Source of the DNA: Petrocella atlantisensis
Lineage (GTDB): Bacteria > Bacillota > Clostridia > Lachnospirales > Vallitaleaceae
Assembly (NCBI RefSeq): GCF_900538275.1
Contig: NZ_LR130778.1
Location: 1,712,001 to 1,776,000, forward strand
Direction of reading: 5' to 3'
DNA length: 64,000 bases
The notes beneath the pieces were generated by a model. The model saw nothing but the letters and a program-made list of their open reading frames with translations, had not been told where the DNA came from and made no database searches. Of the stretch, positions 52,197-62,320 are shown one piece after another (positions within the stretch are counted from its first letter, which is position 1; each line of letters opens with the position of its first letter). A program made the translations under genes and the position numbers.

Positions 52197-55100
52197 CTAA
52201 ATCTGAATCTCAAATGTAGATCCGTTTGTTTTTCTGATATTCATACTTTCAATATCATTTTTTTGTGTTCCCGTTATAGGATCTTCAGTCACAAAATTGT
52301 TATAACTGATGCCACCAAAACCAAAATTTGTTTGAGCAACCATTTGCTTAATCTCATTTTCGAAGCTCTTTACCAATTCCAAGTCTTCTTTATTGGATGA
52401 TTGAATGTTCATTTGCATTGTTGTCTTTTGGATTTCTACCAAAGCCTGAACCGTACCCAGATATTTGGTCTTGAAACTCATGAAAATCTTAATCCCTTCT
52501 AAATCTTCCCGTATACTTGTTTCATCGTCACCTAGGATATACAGATTCAGTTGGCTGATTTCTCCACCCATCATGATGGGTATCTGGTAGTAATTATCCT
52601 TAAGCTGTATCATTTGAGTATGGTTTAGGGTCGAACTAGCACCTTGTAAGTTTTTTATATCTCTAGCTTCTAATGTACTTCTTCCATCTAGAAGCTCTTG
52701 TTCTAAGCCTGTCATCAGTTTTTTCAAATCATCAATAGATTTTTCACCTTTTAGTAGGCCTTCTGAAACACTTTTTACTTGCTCCACCATACGGCTTTTC
52801 TGTTCGTCATTATCAAGGGTATGGATTGCATCCCTAAGCCGTGTCATAAGCTCAAAGGGCTCCTTAGTAAGGGCCATAGCCTTTTCTAACTGGCCCGGTG
52901 TTATGGGCATCTCATTTTTTATCATTGTCTTAACAATTTCCGGATGCTCCTTGGCAAATTCCAGATATTTCATGATTTGTGTCTGGTCTTTTACAGTAGG
53001 TTCTTTTATGCTCTCCATATGGTTCTTTAGATTTTCTAGAGGCATTTTTTCATGGTCTTGAGACTTTAAGTCTTCTAATGTCTGAGCTAACTTGGGTTGA
53101 CTCAAGGTTGTTATAAAATCTTTGACTTGAAGGTCCAAAAGCTCTTTTCTTAATATATGGACGTTTGATAACTCTATGTCCATATCATCAAGGGCGGTTA
53201 CAGTCTCCACCAGTGAATGGGTTGCTTTTCTATCCATGTTCTCAATGGCACTCATTACCTGTTCTCTTATACTGGCTTTAGGACGTATCACCTCTAAGGT
53301 TCTGCCAAAATCATCGTCAATATCTGCTGCAATAGCCGGTTTAACACCTTTGGTTTTTTGAATAAACTTAGATGCTTCAAAAAGTTGTTCTAAATTCAAA
53401 GGCAATCCATTTTTGACTAAAAAACCGGTAGCGGCGCCCTTTGAACGTGTTACCGTGTCGAATGTTCTATAGATACCCATTAAACTTTCCCGCTCTTGTG
53501 CAGTCAAAACTTTAGAAGCATCCAACTCTACAATCAGGCGACTTATTTTCTCAGAACCAGTTTCGCCAAAGGCCTCTTCAAAACGGTGCATCCATTCCAG
53601 CATTTCATCTATATCAAGATCCATTGGTGTAATACCCGACTTAATCATAGATATAACCATATGAGGGTTCATTCTGGTGGTTATGGTTTCTACTTTACTT
53701 TGTATTGCTTGAATCTGTAGAATATTTTCAACCGTTAGAGGCATTTCATTTCTGGCTAATATCTGTACTGCTTCAATGGCTTTAGGTGTGATCTCCAGAT
53801 TAAGATCTTCTAGAATAGGCTCGATTTGATCAAAGGTTTTCTCTACCCTATCACCGAGATCTACTCTTATTTTTGTTCCACTTTCTTCATATTGCTTCAT
53901 GGCAGTCTGTGAGTGGATCTGGTTTTGGCCGACATCAAACCTTACCAGTTGTAAGGCATCCTCTTCTACGACAGTAGCCGTTGCCATTTCATTTATAGTC
54001 ATGGCATGGTTGCCCATTAGTCGAAGCAATACTGAATCCGGTAATGTTTCAACCTGTCTGACTTGGTCCATGGTCCTGCCTATCGTTTCAAGGTTCTTAT
54101 CATCCGGTAGCCATTCGTGACCTTGTGCCAAGCTACGATAGATCTGCTGTTCATGGTCTCTAAGGGCTTCCACTACTTTTTCCAGAGGCTCTGTTGTGAT
54201 TTTTATACCCTTACCTTCCAGCTTCACAGCTGCTTCTATTGACATTTTGAGTCGAATTTCCTCAAGATGTCGTTTGTGACTAATGGCCTGCTGAAGCACT
54301 TTCAAATCCGGATTTTCAGGTACGCTTGGATCATCTTCATTGACGGTTTGACCGCTAAACAGTTGCTCTAAGGTCATCGCTGTATCTTCTTTTGTGGCCC
54401 ATAAGATATGTGAATCCTGTATCTTATGTAATTTATGGATTAAGTCAACAGGATTCATATTCAAATGGGTTTGTTCTTTGATTGTCTCTTTATTGTGCGT
54501 ATGTAAGTGGTCTAAGGGACCAAGAACAACTTGATCTGCTGGTTGATTATGCTTGATTTGATGGATGATGTTTTTTAAGATAACATCTGTATCTACTTCA
54601 GACATTTTTTCCTTAGGACTCAGCAAAAAATCTATCTTTTCTTTTGTGATATCTATGTTGCGGGATATCATATCTTTCGTGACATCTATGGCTTTTTCGG
54701 TCGGTTCTATTTCATTTTTCACCAAATAATCTTTAACCATCTTTGTCATGTCTTCATGTCCCATATCCAGCTGTGTGGCAAGAGGCAATGGTGTATGAAT
54801 TGCCTTATACGCATCCGAGATGGTGGTTGGTGCCTTGTTGCCCACTAAGGCAACGCCTCTAGCATCAGACTGAGCTATAATAGTCTTAAGCTGTCCTAGA
54901 ACTTCATTGATCTTATCTAGATTCTTCTTATTGACTGGCATATCATTGGCTTTAAGCTGTCCAACAATTTTTTCTAACTGTTTTACATCTTTATATTGTC
55001 CTTTGTAATGATCGACTTCAATTTTTATGGCTTCTCTGATAGCTTTTAGGTCATGGTTAAAGATGGCTTCTTTATTGTTTCGTACTACTTGAGTCATAAG

Positions 55101-55610
55101 ACTAATGCTTAACTTATTGATATTCAGCTCTTGTTGAAGCATGCTTTTCACATCTTGAGACGTCATTTTATTCACCAATTCGTTTAAATCTGCCTTGACC
55201 TGGTCCACCATTTTAAATAATGCTTTTTCTTCGGATACATCAAGGGGTTTGATGGCACGAATCAATTCCTTGGGATAGGACTTGGCTACCTCAAGGGATT
55301 TTTTTCTACCGGACGGATCGGAGATAGCCCCCGTATCTTCTGCCGATCGGCTGGGTGGTAAATATTTCAATTCCATACTGTCTTTTTTAACTTTTGTCAC
55401 TTCAAGTAATATATCTTCACCAACCGCTTCAACAACCGGTATATGGCTTTTAAGTTCAACAAGACGTTCATCTAAAAGGATGGTCGTCATGCCATCATTT
55501 TTTTTTACCACTTGAGCATGTATTACCATACCTTTTGTATAGGTGGTTTCTCTTATATTCGAATCAACACTGGGTTGATTTTCCATGCGTATATGTATAC
55601 CTTGGGTCAT
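52197..55610 (-). CDS. Large FliK-like flagellar protein (DUF6240-type)
   Basis: This is a 1137-residue protein from the ATG at 55610 (GGAGATG upstream; an ATG at 55631 has none). An N-terminal module (about 20-85) has TKGMVIHAQVVKKNDGMTTI and resembles a small barrel. The middle is almost entirely helical and highly repetitive in style, with recurring MPLTxENLxxL/NxMPxTPxQLEKA-type motifs (for example EMPLTVENILQI, EMPITPGQLEKA, GLPLNLEQLFEA). The last 120 residues are beta/alpha with TKYLGTVQALVEIQKTTMQM, similar in pattern to the FliK/Flg_hook C-terminal domain. I infer a hook-length or export-control role from that and from the flagellin neighbour. It is very long for FliK. Confidence 0.65.
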   Translation of the reverse strand: MTQGIHIRMENQPSVDSNIRETTYTKGMVIHAQVVKKNDGMTTILLDERLVELKSHIPVVEAVGEDILLEVTKVKKDSMELKYLPPSRSAEDTGAISDPSGRKKSLEVAKSYPKELIRAIKPLDVSEEKALFKMVDQVKADLNELVNKMTSQDVKSMLQQELNINKLSISLMTQVVRNNKEAIFNHDLKAIREAIKIEVDHYKGQYKDVKQLEKIVGQLKANDMPVNKKNLDKINEVLGQLKTIIAQSDARGVALVGNKAPTTISDAYKAIHTPLPLATQLDMGHEDMTKMVKDYLVKNEIEPTEKAIDVTKDMISRNIDITKEKIDFLLSPKEKMSEVDTDVILKNIIHQIKHNQPADQVVLGPLDHLHTHNKETIKEQTHLNMNPVDLIHKLHKIQDSHILWATKEDTAMTLEQLFSGQTVNEDDPSVPENPDLKVLQQAISHKRHLEEIRLKMSIEAAVKLEGKGIKITTEPLEKVVEALRDHEQQIYRSLAQGHEWLPDDKNLETIGRTMDQVRQVETLPDSVLLRLMGNHAMTINEMATATVVEEDALQLVRFDVGQNQIHSQTAMKQYEESGTKIRVDLGDRVEKTFDQIEPILEDLNLEITPKAIEAVQILARNEMPLTVENILQIQAIQSKVETITTRMNPHMVISMIKSGITPMDLDIDEMLEWMHRFEEAFGETGSEKISRLIVELDASKVLTAQERESLMGIYRTFDTVTRSKGAATGFLVKNGLPLNLEQLFEASKFIQKTKGVKPAIAADIDDDFGRTLEVIRPKASIREQVMSAIENMDRKATHSLVETVTALDDMDIELSNVHILRKELLDLQVKDFITTLSQPKLAQTLEDLKSQDHEKMPLENLKNHMESIKEPTVKDQTQIMKYLEFAKEHPEIVKTMIKNEMPITPGQLEKAMALTKEPFELMTRLRDAIHTLDNDEQKSRMVEQVKSVSEGLLKGEKSIDDLKKLMTGLEQELLDGRSTLEARDIKNLQGASSTLNHTQMIQLKDNYYQIPIMMGGEISQLNLYILGDDETSIREDLEGIKIFMSFKTKYLGTVQALVEIQKTTMQMNIQSSNKEDLELVKSFENEIKQMVAQTNFGFGGISYNNFVTEDPITGTQKNDIESMNIRKTNGSTFEIQI

Positions 55611-55671
55611 TTTACCATCTCCAATCTTCATCTATTTCATCGGCATCTATGAACCATTACTTTAAGAAAGC

Positions 55672-55712
55672 ACTAAAAAAATAAGACCTCAAATGCTTAG
55701 CATCTGAGATCT
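55672..55712 (-). terminator. Terminator after the Cache chemoreceptor gene
   Basis: On the minus strand AGATCTCAGATGC pairs with GCATTTGAGGTCT around a 3-nt loop, then TATTTTTTT. Confidence 0.85.
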
Positions 55713-55766
55713 CATGTTTTTATGATTAGAACCAACCTTACTACTCTTATCCTTTGATGATTTTAT

Positions 55767-57824
55767 CTAAACCTTGAATTTATCCACTTCCATTTTAAGG
55801 CCATCTGCATTTTTCTTAGTATTGCTAATCTCATTTTGAACACCTTTGGCTTGGTTTTTGGCTTCATTAATACGATTGGCAATAGCAACCGTACCACCTG
55901 CACCTTCATTTGCAGCTGTTGCCACACCATCAATGGTATCCAAAACACTTTGTAGTGAAGCCAGTAGTTCTTCTGATGTAGCACTAAACTCTGTTACCAG
56001 ATCATCTACAAATCCGGCATCCTCACTATAATGGTCTGCAATTTCCAACATGGATTTGTAATCATTATTAACATCAACGGACATGAATTCAAGTAGTTCA
56101 TGGGCACTGCCAGAGAGATTCTCTACTGAACCTGTTACCTTCACGGTAACATCTTGAATCTTAAGTACTGTATTCTTTGATTGCTCGGCTAACTTCTTAA
56201 TCTCATCGGCAACCACGGAAAAACCTCTTCCTGATTCGCCTGCCCTTGCCGCTTCTATAGCTGCATTAAGTGCTAACAAATTGGTCTGTTCCGTTATCTG
56301 CATTATGGACTCCGATAATATGTCAATCTGCTCTACAACTTTGGATTCATTAATAGCATGTTCAAGTCTTCGCTTGGTACTTTCAAAAATCTCTGATGTT
56401 TTTTTCTGAGCTATGTTTACATCTATTTTAGTTTTTTCTGCACGCTTGCTTATCTCATTTGCTGCGATCGAACCATCCTGTGAACGTTCTGCAATGGATT
56501 GAACCGCTTTTTCAATCTCTTGGGAAGTCGCTGACATCTCCTGAGATGAAGCTGCAGTTTCTTCCATATTGGCTGCTAAGCCTTCGGTAGTCGAGGCCAC
56601 TTCTTCAAGATTATTATTGAGATGGTTGACGTTCCCCATAACATTTTCAACCTCTTTATTAATACTATATGATTCTTGCTTAATGTTATTAATCAAATCC
56701 TTAAGAGAGATATTCATACTGTTTATAGCACCAAGGATTGATCCGATTTCATCTTTTCTTGATAGGTATTTCTGATCAATTTCCTGAGTAAAGTCACCAT
56801 CAGCAATCGTATTCAAATACTCAGAAGCTTTGATAATCGGACGGGTGATAAAAATCTCACTAAAAAGATAGATCAAAATACCCGACAACACCAAGATACC
56901 ACCCACGATGAATAGTGTTCTTAGAATCATTTGCTGAACACCTAAATAAAGCTCACTTCTTGGTATACTGATTAAGAGTTGCCACCCCGTACTTGGTAGT
57001 GTTGTAAAATAGACCTCACTAGATTCACCGCCTATATCAATGATTTCCATACCTTCACGATTCGTCGATAAAGCTTCCTGCATTTGCATGAGTTCTTCAT
57101 CTTCCGCTATATTCAGGTTCATTTGTTTTTCTTTAACAGGATGTGCCAAAATATTGCCCTGACGATCCAATAACATAGCAAAACCATGCTCACCGATTCG
57201 AACACCATCAATCAAAGCTTGTATGGTTGTCAAATCATAGTCAGCAGATACAACACCAAGTACATTGTCACCTGAACCTATGGCAACTGATGTGGTAATC
57301 ATCGTAATCCCAGAAAGTTCATCGTAGTATGGATCTGTCCACCCAATACCATTTTCAGCATTTTTTCCTATTAAGTACCAGTCGTTAGATGGATAGTCAT
57401 ACTCCGGACCTTCATAATCCTCAGTGTAAACAATGTTTTCTCCGTCTTTATAAAGATAAGGACCAAAGTATTGTGTATTCGCATTATAGGTATAGGGTTC
57501 AAGCCACAAACCAGATCCAAGTGTGTTAGGATTGAGAGGTAAAATACTTTCTATCACTTTACTGTAGTCCTCTTTTGGCATCTCGTTTCCATAGGTTGCA
57601 TAGATGTTTCCAATCGATTTAGCAATTTGACTATGAGAGGTAAATTCGTGTTCCATACTCTCAACAAGGTATTTCAGATTATAGTCCACCTTCTCAGCAA
57701 TTTGGGCTGTGATTTCCTTTTGTGCATCCATTATGTTCGATGCTGCAATACTTATGGCCACAACAATGATAATAGGTAAAAATATAGCAAGAATCTTGAT
57801 TCTGATTGACATGTGCTTTTTCAT
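55767..57824 (-). CDS. Methyl-accepting chemotaxis protein with dCache sensor
   Basis: This is a 685-residue receptor. Helix 1 (about 8-30) and helix 2 (about 300-322) flank an extracellular dCache_1 domain with [40 protein letters not shown] and [19 protein letters not shown]. This is the layout used for amino-acid and organic-acid ligands. HAMP follows (about 325-380), then the signalling domain with the tip [20 protein letters not shown] and [16 protein letters not shown]. It is complete and monocistronic, with GGAGGTG before the ATG. It is of a different type from the membrane-sensor receptor at 14129. Confidence 0.94.
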   Translation of the reverse strand: MKKHMSIRIKILAIFLPIIIVVAISIAASNIMDAQKEITAQIAEKVDYNLKYLVESMEHEFTSHSQIAKSIGNIYATYGNEMPKEDYSKVIESILPLNPNTLGSGLWLEPYTYNANTQYFGPYLYKDGENIVYTEDYEGPEYDYPSNDWYLIGKNAENGIGWTDPYYDELSGITMITTSVAIGSGDNVLGVVSADYDLTTIQALIDGVRIGEHGFAMLLDRQGNILAHPVKEKQMNLNIAEDEELMQMQEALSTNREGMEIIDIGGESSEVYFTTLPSTGWQLLISIPRSELYLGVQQMILRTLFIVGGILVLSGILIYLFSEIFITRPIIKASEYLNTIADGDFTQEIDQKYLSRKDEIGSILGAINSMNISLKDLINNIKQESYSINKEVENVMGNVNHLNNNLEEVASTTEGLAANMEETAASSQEMSATSQEIEKAVQSIAERSQDGSIAANEISKRAEKTKIDVNIAQKKTSEIFESTKRRLEHAINESKVVEQIDILSESIMQITEQTNLLALNAAIEAARAGESGRGFSVVADEIKKLAEQSKNTVLKIQDVTVKVTGSVENLSGSAHELLEFMSVDVNNDYKSMLEIADHYSEDAGFVDDLVTEFSATSEELLASLQSVLDTIDGVATAANEGAGGTVAIANRINEAKNQAKGVQNEISNTKKNADGLKMEVDKFKV

Positions 57825-58106
57825 AAAGAGCCACCTCCATCGGTATTTTCAATTTTGATAGGGATTAATTAACAACTATTTGAAAGTTATCTGGGAACTT
57901 AGTGATGTCAACGAAAGAATATTTTTGATTAAAAAAGACTGTTAAGTACATTTTACCACCTATTGGGACCAGTTACAATTGATATTAAAGACAAGTATCA
58001 TAGCTCTTTAACATATTCTATATATTAAATGCTCCAATTTTCCTCTTTTTTCTAATACTATTTATGTTATAATTTGTATTAGTAAATCATTACATAGGAG
58101 GTTTTC

Positions 58107-58871
58107 ATGCTCACTTTGGAGAATTTCGGTCTTAAGCTACTGGAAGACTTAAGCCATACATTTAAGCACGCTCATATAGATAAAAGCGGTAATCATATTC
58201 GCATCTTATGCGTCGGATACATCGTTGAACTTGTTATCAAAGAATTATTTGTTGACTATAAAACCAATAACAATTATGCTGCTATACTTGATCGAATTCA
58301 AGACTCCATAAATGAGTTTGAACATACAGACGAAGGTAAGATTGATTTTGATAAAATCTATCCTCTTGTTAAAAATCATCAAGACATCCTAGACGGACCT
58401 GAATGGCTGTACGGTCCTTATTTCCTTAATCTTAATCTATGTTATGTTCAAGAAACAGGTGCCAGCAAAAAAATATTAACAAAACACCTGTTAAATGAGG
58501 ACAAAAACATCAGTATGGATATGATTCATAAAGCTGCCTATGACAACCTAGTAGCGCTTGAGTGTATACTCCGACAACCAGATGAAAACCTAGATATCTA
58601 TATGATTTATGGCAACACATATAGCGGATCTTTGCTATCCCGTAATAACTTACTTGATGTAGTTAAATCAAGACTCGGTGAAACTTTTTTAACCGCGATA
58701 CCTAATGCAGATTTGCTTCTGTTTTCAAAAGACACTATAAGAAATGCACAGATACTCAAAGAAATTATTCGTCGTGATCCTCTGCCTAGAATTTCTGAGT
58801 TGCTTTACCGGTATGATAAGGACACTTTCTACTATTATGATATGAACGATATCCTAAAAGTAGTGAAATAA
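58107..58871 (+). CDS. Conserved hypothetical protein (possible DUF1444-like)
   Basis: This is a 254-residue soluble alpha/beta protein without signal peptide or membrane segment. Two parts stand out: NLDIYMIYGNTYSGSLLSRN followed by GETFLTAIPNADLLLFSKD, which is the sort of segment seen in DUF1444 (YtpQ) proteins, a family of unknown function. The similarity is short and I am not sure. It has its own TATAAT at 58068-58073 and ATAGGAGG before the ATG. The next gene starts about 70 nt downstream on the same strand and may be co-transcribed. Confidence 0.55.
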   Translation: MLTLENFGLKLLEDLSHTFKHAHIDKSGNHIRILCVGYIVELVIKELFVDYKTNNNYAAILDRIQDSINEFEHTDEGKIDFDKIYPLVKNHQDILDGPEWLYGPYFLNLNLCYVQETGASKKILTKHLLNEDKNISMDMIHKAAYDNLVALECILRQPDENLDIYMIYGNTYSGSLLSRNNLLDVVKSRLGETFLTAIPNADLLLFSKDTIRNAQILKEIIRRDPLPRISELLYRYDKDTFYYYDMNDILKVVK

Positions 58872-58942
58872 TACTTATATGACCATTTGGACTTGATACT
58901 TGACAATGTGGTCAAAAAATATATTTAAGAAGGGGAATGTTA

Positions 58943-60088
58943 ATGGGACTATTTGATTTTTTAAAAGGGGAATTTATTGAAGTCATTCACTGGGAAGATG
59001 ATTCTCAAGATACAATGGTTTATAAATTTCCAATTGAAGGTAAACAACAGATTAAAGAAGGAGCACAACTCATCGTAAGACCTTCTCAAGTAGCTATTTT
59101 TGTGTATGAAGGCCAAATCGCTGATGTTTATGAACCCGGAAAGTATTCACTTGCCACTGATACCATGCCTATACTGACAACTCTGTCTAATTGGAAGCAT
59201 TTATTTGAGAATCATTTCAAAACCGATGTCTATTTTGTGAATACAAAACAGTATACCAACCAAAAGTGGGGCACGACCAACCCTATTATGATGCGTGACC
59301 CAGATTTTGGTATGCTAAGGTTACGTGGTTTTGGTGTCTATGCTTTTAGAGTGGGAGACCCTGTCGTATTCTTAAAAGAAGTATTTGGATCTAACCGTTT
59401 TTATACCGTGGATAAAATTACCGAACATCTGAAGAGTCTAATTATTTCCAGTACTTCTGATGTTATTGCAGAATCACAAATTGCAGCCATGGATCTTTCC
59501 ACTCAATATGATGAAATAGGACAAATGGCTATGGCGCGTATCATGGAAAGATTTGAAGTATTCGGTCTTACCCTATCGGATTTCATTATTGAAAACTTAT
59601 CTCTGCCTGAATCGGTCGAACAAGCCATCGATAAACGCACGCAAATGGGTGCGCTTGGCGATCTCAACCAATATATGAAATTTCAATCTGCTGAAGCTAT
59701 TCGTGATGCCGCACAAAATACAGGCGGTGGTATGGCAAGTATGGGCGCCGGTTTGGGTGCAGGTATGGGCATTGGCAACATGATGAAAGATGCCATGTCA
59801 ACGCCTGATGCTTCTAAAGAAACTACAGTACACGTTGCTTCTACACCACAAATTAACTGTCCAAAATGTCACGTTCTTGTTAATAAAGGTACAAAATTCT
59901 GTCCGGAATGTGGCAATAGCCTTGTCAATACTTGTATCGCCTGTGGTCATACACTTGAAATAGGTGCCAAATTCTGTGGGGAATGTGGTGCTAGCCAATC
60001 TCTTGAATTCAATTGCGCCAAGTGTGGCGAAAAAGTACCGTCCGGTACAAAATTCTGTCCACATTGCGGCGAAAAAACACAGGAGTAG
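58943..60088 (+). CDS. YdjI-like SPFH protein with three zinc ribbons
   Basis: This is a 381-residue protein from the ATG at 58943; an ATG six nt earlier lies too close to the AAGGGGA ribosome site. Residues 1-240 are an SPFH-type (virion-core/YdjI) domain: MGLFDFLKGEFIEVIHWED, QLIVRPSQVAIFVYEGQIAD, YEPGKYSLATDTMPIL. A Gly/Met-rich linker (265-290) leads to three CxxC-CxxC zinc ribbons (CPKC..CPEC, CIAC..CGEC, CAKC..CPHC), each with about 12-13 residues between pairs. In Bacillus, YdjI with YdjG and YdjH recruits PspA to the membrane. It is 3 nt before the YdjG-like gene. No pspA is in the window. Confidence 0.85.
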   Translation: MGLFDFLKGEFIEVIHWEDDSQDTMVYKFPIEGKQQIKEGAQLIVRPSQVAIFVYEGQIADVYEPGKYSLATDTMPILTTLSNWKHLFENHFKTDVYFVNTKQYTNQKWGTTNPIMMRDPDFGMLRLRGFGVYAFRVGDPVVFLKEVFGSNRFYTVDKITEHLKSLIISSTSDVIAESQIAAMDLSTQYDEIGQMAMARIMERFEVFGLTLSDFIIENLSLPESVEQAIDKRTQMGALGDLNQYMKFQSAEAIRDAAQNTGGGMASMGAGLGAGMGIGNMMKDAMSTPDASKETTVHVASTPQINCPKCHVLVNKGTKFCPECGNSLVNTCIACGHTLEIGAKFCGECGASQSLEFNCAKCGEKVPSGTKFCPHCGEKTQE

Positions 60089-60091
60089 GCC

Positions 60092-61249
60092 ATGAAAGAT
60101 ATAAATGAAAGAGAATTGACAGATTCTATGGCCGACGATGCGGATGAAGTCGTTGAAATCATAGAAGAACAATTTGATGACGCACTAATGGTACCTTGTG
60201 CCTCTTGTGGGGGGAAGATGCAGTATAACCCTGAAGGGTCAAATCTTAAATGTTCTCATTGCGGCTCAACCCGTGATATTATGGCAGAGCAGGTCCAGAT
60301 TGTTGAACTTTGTTTTGAGTCTGCTTTAAAAGAAGACCTAAGTACTTGGGATGAGGCAGAGGTTCAAAGCTTCTCCTGTAAAAATTGTGGTGCTGAGGTT
60401 ATCTTCGAGGCACATGCTCAAGCAAAATTCTGTAACTATTGCGGCTCCTCATATATTTCTTTGCATGAGACACAAAAGACCATCCCACCTCACTATTTGA
60501 TACCTTTCAAAGTGGATCAGCAAGAGGCAGAAGTTAAATTCAAACAATGGATAGCAAAACGTTGGTTCGCCCCAAGTGACTTAAAAAAAGAATATAACAA
60601 TCATCAACTTTTAGGGACTTATGTACCTTATTGGACCTATGATACCCATACTTATTCTTATTATACAGCAGACCGAGGGGATTATTATTATGTGACACGA
60701 ACACGGGTTGTTGACGGGAAAACCCAGACATACCAAGAAAGAAGGACGCGATGGACCCACGTTAGAGGTGACTATCCTAGGTTTTTTGATGACGTACTTG
60801 TTCGAGCATCCAACAAAGTGGATGACCTTATGCTCAAGAAAATTGAACCTTTTAATTTATCTGCTTTGGTCGCCTACAAACCGGAGTATCTATCCGGTTT
60901 TTTTGCAGAGCGCTATAGCATATCTTTAGAAGAAGGTTGGACGTCGGGTATTAGAATGGTTGATGATACTCTAAAATCAGAAGTCACGAGAAAAATTGGT
61001 GGCGACCAAGTCCGATTTTTGAATATAGACACCGCATACAACGCTATTACTTATAAACATATACTTTTACCTATTTGGCTTTCCAGCTATCAGTACAAAA
61101 CCAAAGTATATCATTTTATGGTCAATGGACAAACCAGCTTGGTTCATGGTGATTTCCCCAAAAGCCCTTGGAAAATTGCCGGTGCAATTCTATTAACGCT
61201 TACCATCATCCTTATCATCGCATATTTTGTCACCCAAAACGGTGCTTAG
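60092..61249 (+). CDS. YdjG-like zinc-ribbon membrane protein
   Basis: This is a 385-residue protein. After an acidic N-terminus come two TFIIB-type zinc ribbons (CASCGGKMQYNPEGSNLKC with CSHC; CKNCGAEVIFEAHAQAKFC with NYC). A long globular part contains PPHYLIPFKVDQQEAEVKF, LLGTYVPYWTYDTHTYSYY and LPIWLSSYQYKTKVYHFMVN. It ends in a single C-terminal membrane helix (about 362-382), making it tail-anchored with the ribbons in the cytoplasm. Such proteins are often mislabelled as primosomal or helicase factors; nothing here supports that. It forms a two-gene unit with the YdjI-like gene. Ribosome site CAGGAG. Confidence 0.83.
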   Translation: MKDINERELTDSMADDADEVVEIIEEQFDDALMVPCASCGGKMQYNPEGSNLKCSHCGSTRDIMAEQVQIVELCFESALKEDLSTWDEAEVQSFSCKNCGAEVIFEAHAQAKFCNYCGSSYISLHETQKTIPPHYLIPFKVDQQEAEVKFKQWIAKRWFAPSDLKKEYNNHQLLGTYVPYWTYDTHTYSYYTADRGDYYYVTRTRVVDGKTQTYQERRTRWTHVRGDYPRFFDDVLVRASNKVDDLMLKKIEPFNLSALVAYKPEYLSGFFAERYSISLEEGWTSGIRMVDDTLKSEVTRKIGGDQVRFLNIDTAYNAITYKHILLPIWLSSYQYKTKVYHFMVNGQTSLVHGDFPKSPWKIAGAILLTLTIILIIAYFVTQNGA

Positions 61250-61277
61250 TAACCTTTTAGATTCTATTTGAATAAAC

Positions 61278-61311
61278 AAAAAAACCTTCTTAATCTTTAG
61301 AAGGTTTTTTT
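61278..61311. terminator. Bidirectional terminator between YdjG-like gene and recR
   Basis: AAAAAAACCTTCT pairs with AGAAGGTTTTTTT around an 8-nt loop, with T-runs on both strands. Confidence 0.9.
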
Positions 61312-61334
61312 ACGCAATTTTAATGTATTGAAAA

Positions 61335-61934
61335 TTATAAAAGTACCCTTCCCTCCAAGGCTCTTGAGAGGGTTATCTCATCCACATACTCTAGATCACC
61401 GCCGACAGGGACGCCATTGGCTATGCGTGTGACTTTAATGCCAGAGGGTTTTATCAACTTACTAAGGTATACAGCCGTCGCCTCACCTTCTACAGATGAG
61501 TTGGTGGCTAATATGACCTCCTGTGTATTTTCCGGTTCAAGACGCAACAATAATTCGCGTACTTTTATGTCGTTTGGCCCCACATTCAACAAAGGCGATA
61601 TGGCACCATGAAGCACGTGATAGAGACCTTTGTATTGCCTGGTCTTTTCATAAGCAGCCATATCTCTAGATGCCTCAACGACCATGATGGTTTCCTGATC
61701 TCGGTTGCTGCTTTTACAGATCGGGCATAATGTATCGTCTGTTAATGTATAGCATTTACTACAAAATTTAATATGACGCTTAGCATGAACAATCGCCTTC
61801 GCCAGATTCTCTGCCGAAGCTTCCGGCATACCTATGATGTGAAAGGCCAGTCTTTGGGCCGTTTTGTTACCGATTCCCGGAAGCTTTGACAACTCATCAA
61901 TGAGTCTTCCTACATGATTACCAAAATAATCCAT
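61335..61934 (-). CDS. recR: Recombination mediator protein RecR
   Basis: This is a 199-residue protein from the ATG at 61934 (AAGGATGG upstream; an ATG nine nt earlier is too close). The order is standard: helix-hairpin-helix (RLIDELSKLPGIGNKTAQRLAFH), a four-Cys zinc finger (CSKCYTLTDDTLCPIC), a Toprim domain (MVVEASRDMAAYEKT, LLLRLEPENTQEVILAT) and the Walker B-like end GGDLEYVDEITLSRAL. RecR works with RecO and RecF to load RecA on gapped DNA. It is the last gene of dnaX-ybaB-recR, a gene order conserved in most bacteria. Confidence 0.97.
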   Translation of the reverse strand: MDYFGNHVGRLIDELSKLPGIGNKTAQRLAFHIIGMPEASAENLAKAIVHAKRHIKFCSKCYTLTDDTLCPICKSSNRDQETIMVVEASRDMAAYEKTRQYKGLYHVLHGAISPLLNVGPNDIKVRELLLRLEPENTQEVILATNSSVEGEATAVYLSKLIKPSGIKVTRIANGVPVGGDLEYVDEITLSRALEGRVLL

Positions 61935-61957
61935 TTCTACCATCCTTCGATTGCTCG

Positions 61958-62308
61958 TTAAAACAACCCACCCGGTAAGTTCATACCACCTGTCATTTTA
62001 GACATTTGGCCGCTTACCTCTTCTTCGGCTTTTCGAATTGCTTCATTAACCGCTGCAACAACTAAATCCTCAAGCATTTCTACATCGTCTGGATCAACTG
62101 CTTCAGGGTCTATGGTGACTTTGGTCAACTCTTTTTTTCCATTAACCTCCGCTTTAACCACACCACCACCAGCTGTTGCTTCAAACAATTGTTTGTCCAG
62201 ATTTTCCTGCATTTCTGCCATCTGTTTTTGCATTTTTTGTGCCTGTTTCATAAGGTTGTTCATGTTACCCGGTGCACCTGCACCTGGGAATCCTCCACGC
62301 TTTGCCAT
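61958..62308 (-). CDS. YbaB/EbfC nucleoid-associated protein
   Basis: This is a 116-residue protein. A Gly/Ala/Pro-rich start ([18 protein letters not shown]) precedes a helix ([19 protein letters not shown]). The small beta sheet of the family follows ([40 protein letters not shown]), then a C-terminal helix and Met/Gly tail. It forms dimers that bind DNA non-specifically. It sits between dnaX and recR, 12 nt after dnaX. Ribosome site AAGGAGG. Confidence 0.95.
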   Translation of the reverse strand: MAKRGGFPGAGAPGNMNNLMKQAQKMQKQMAEMQENLDKQLFEATAGGGVVKAEVNGKKELTKVTIDPEAVDPDDVEMLEDLVVAAVNEAIRKAEEEVSGQMSKMTGGMNLPGGLF

Positions 62309-62320
62309 ATTATTGCCTCC

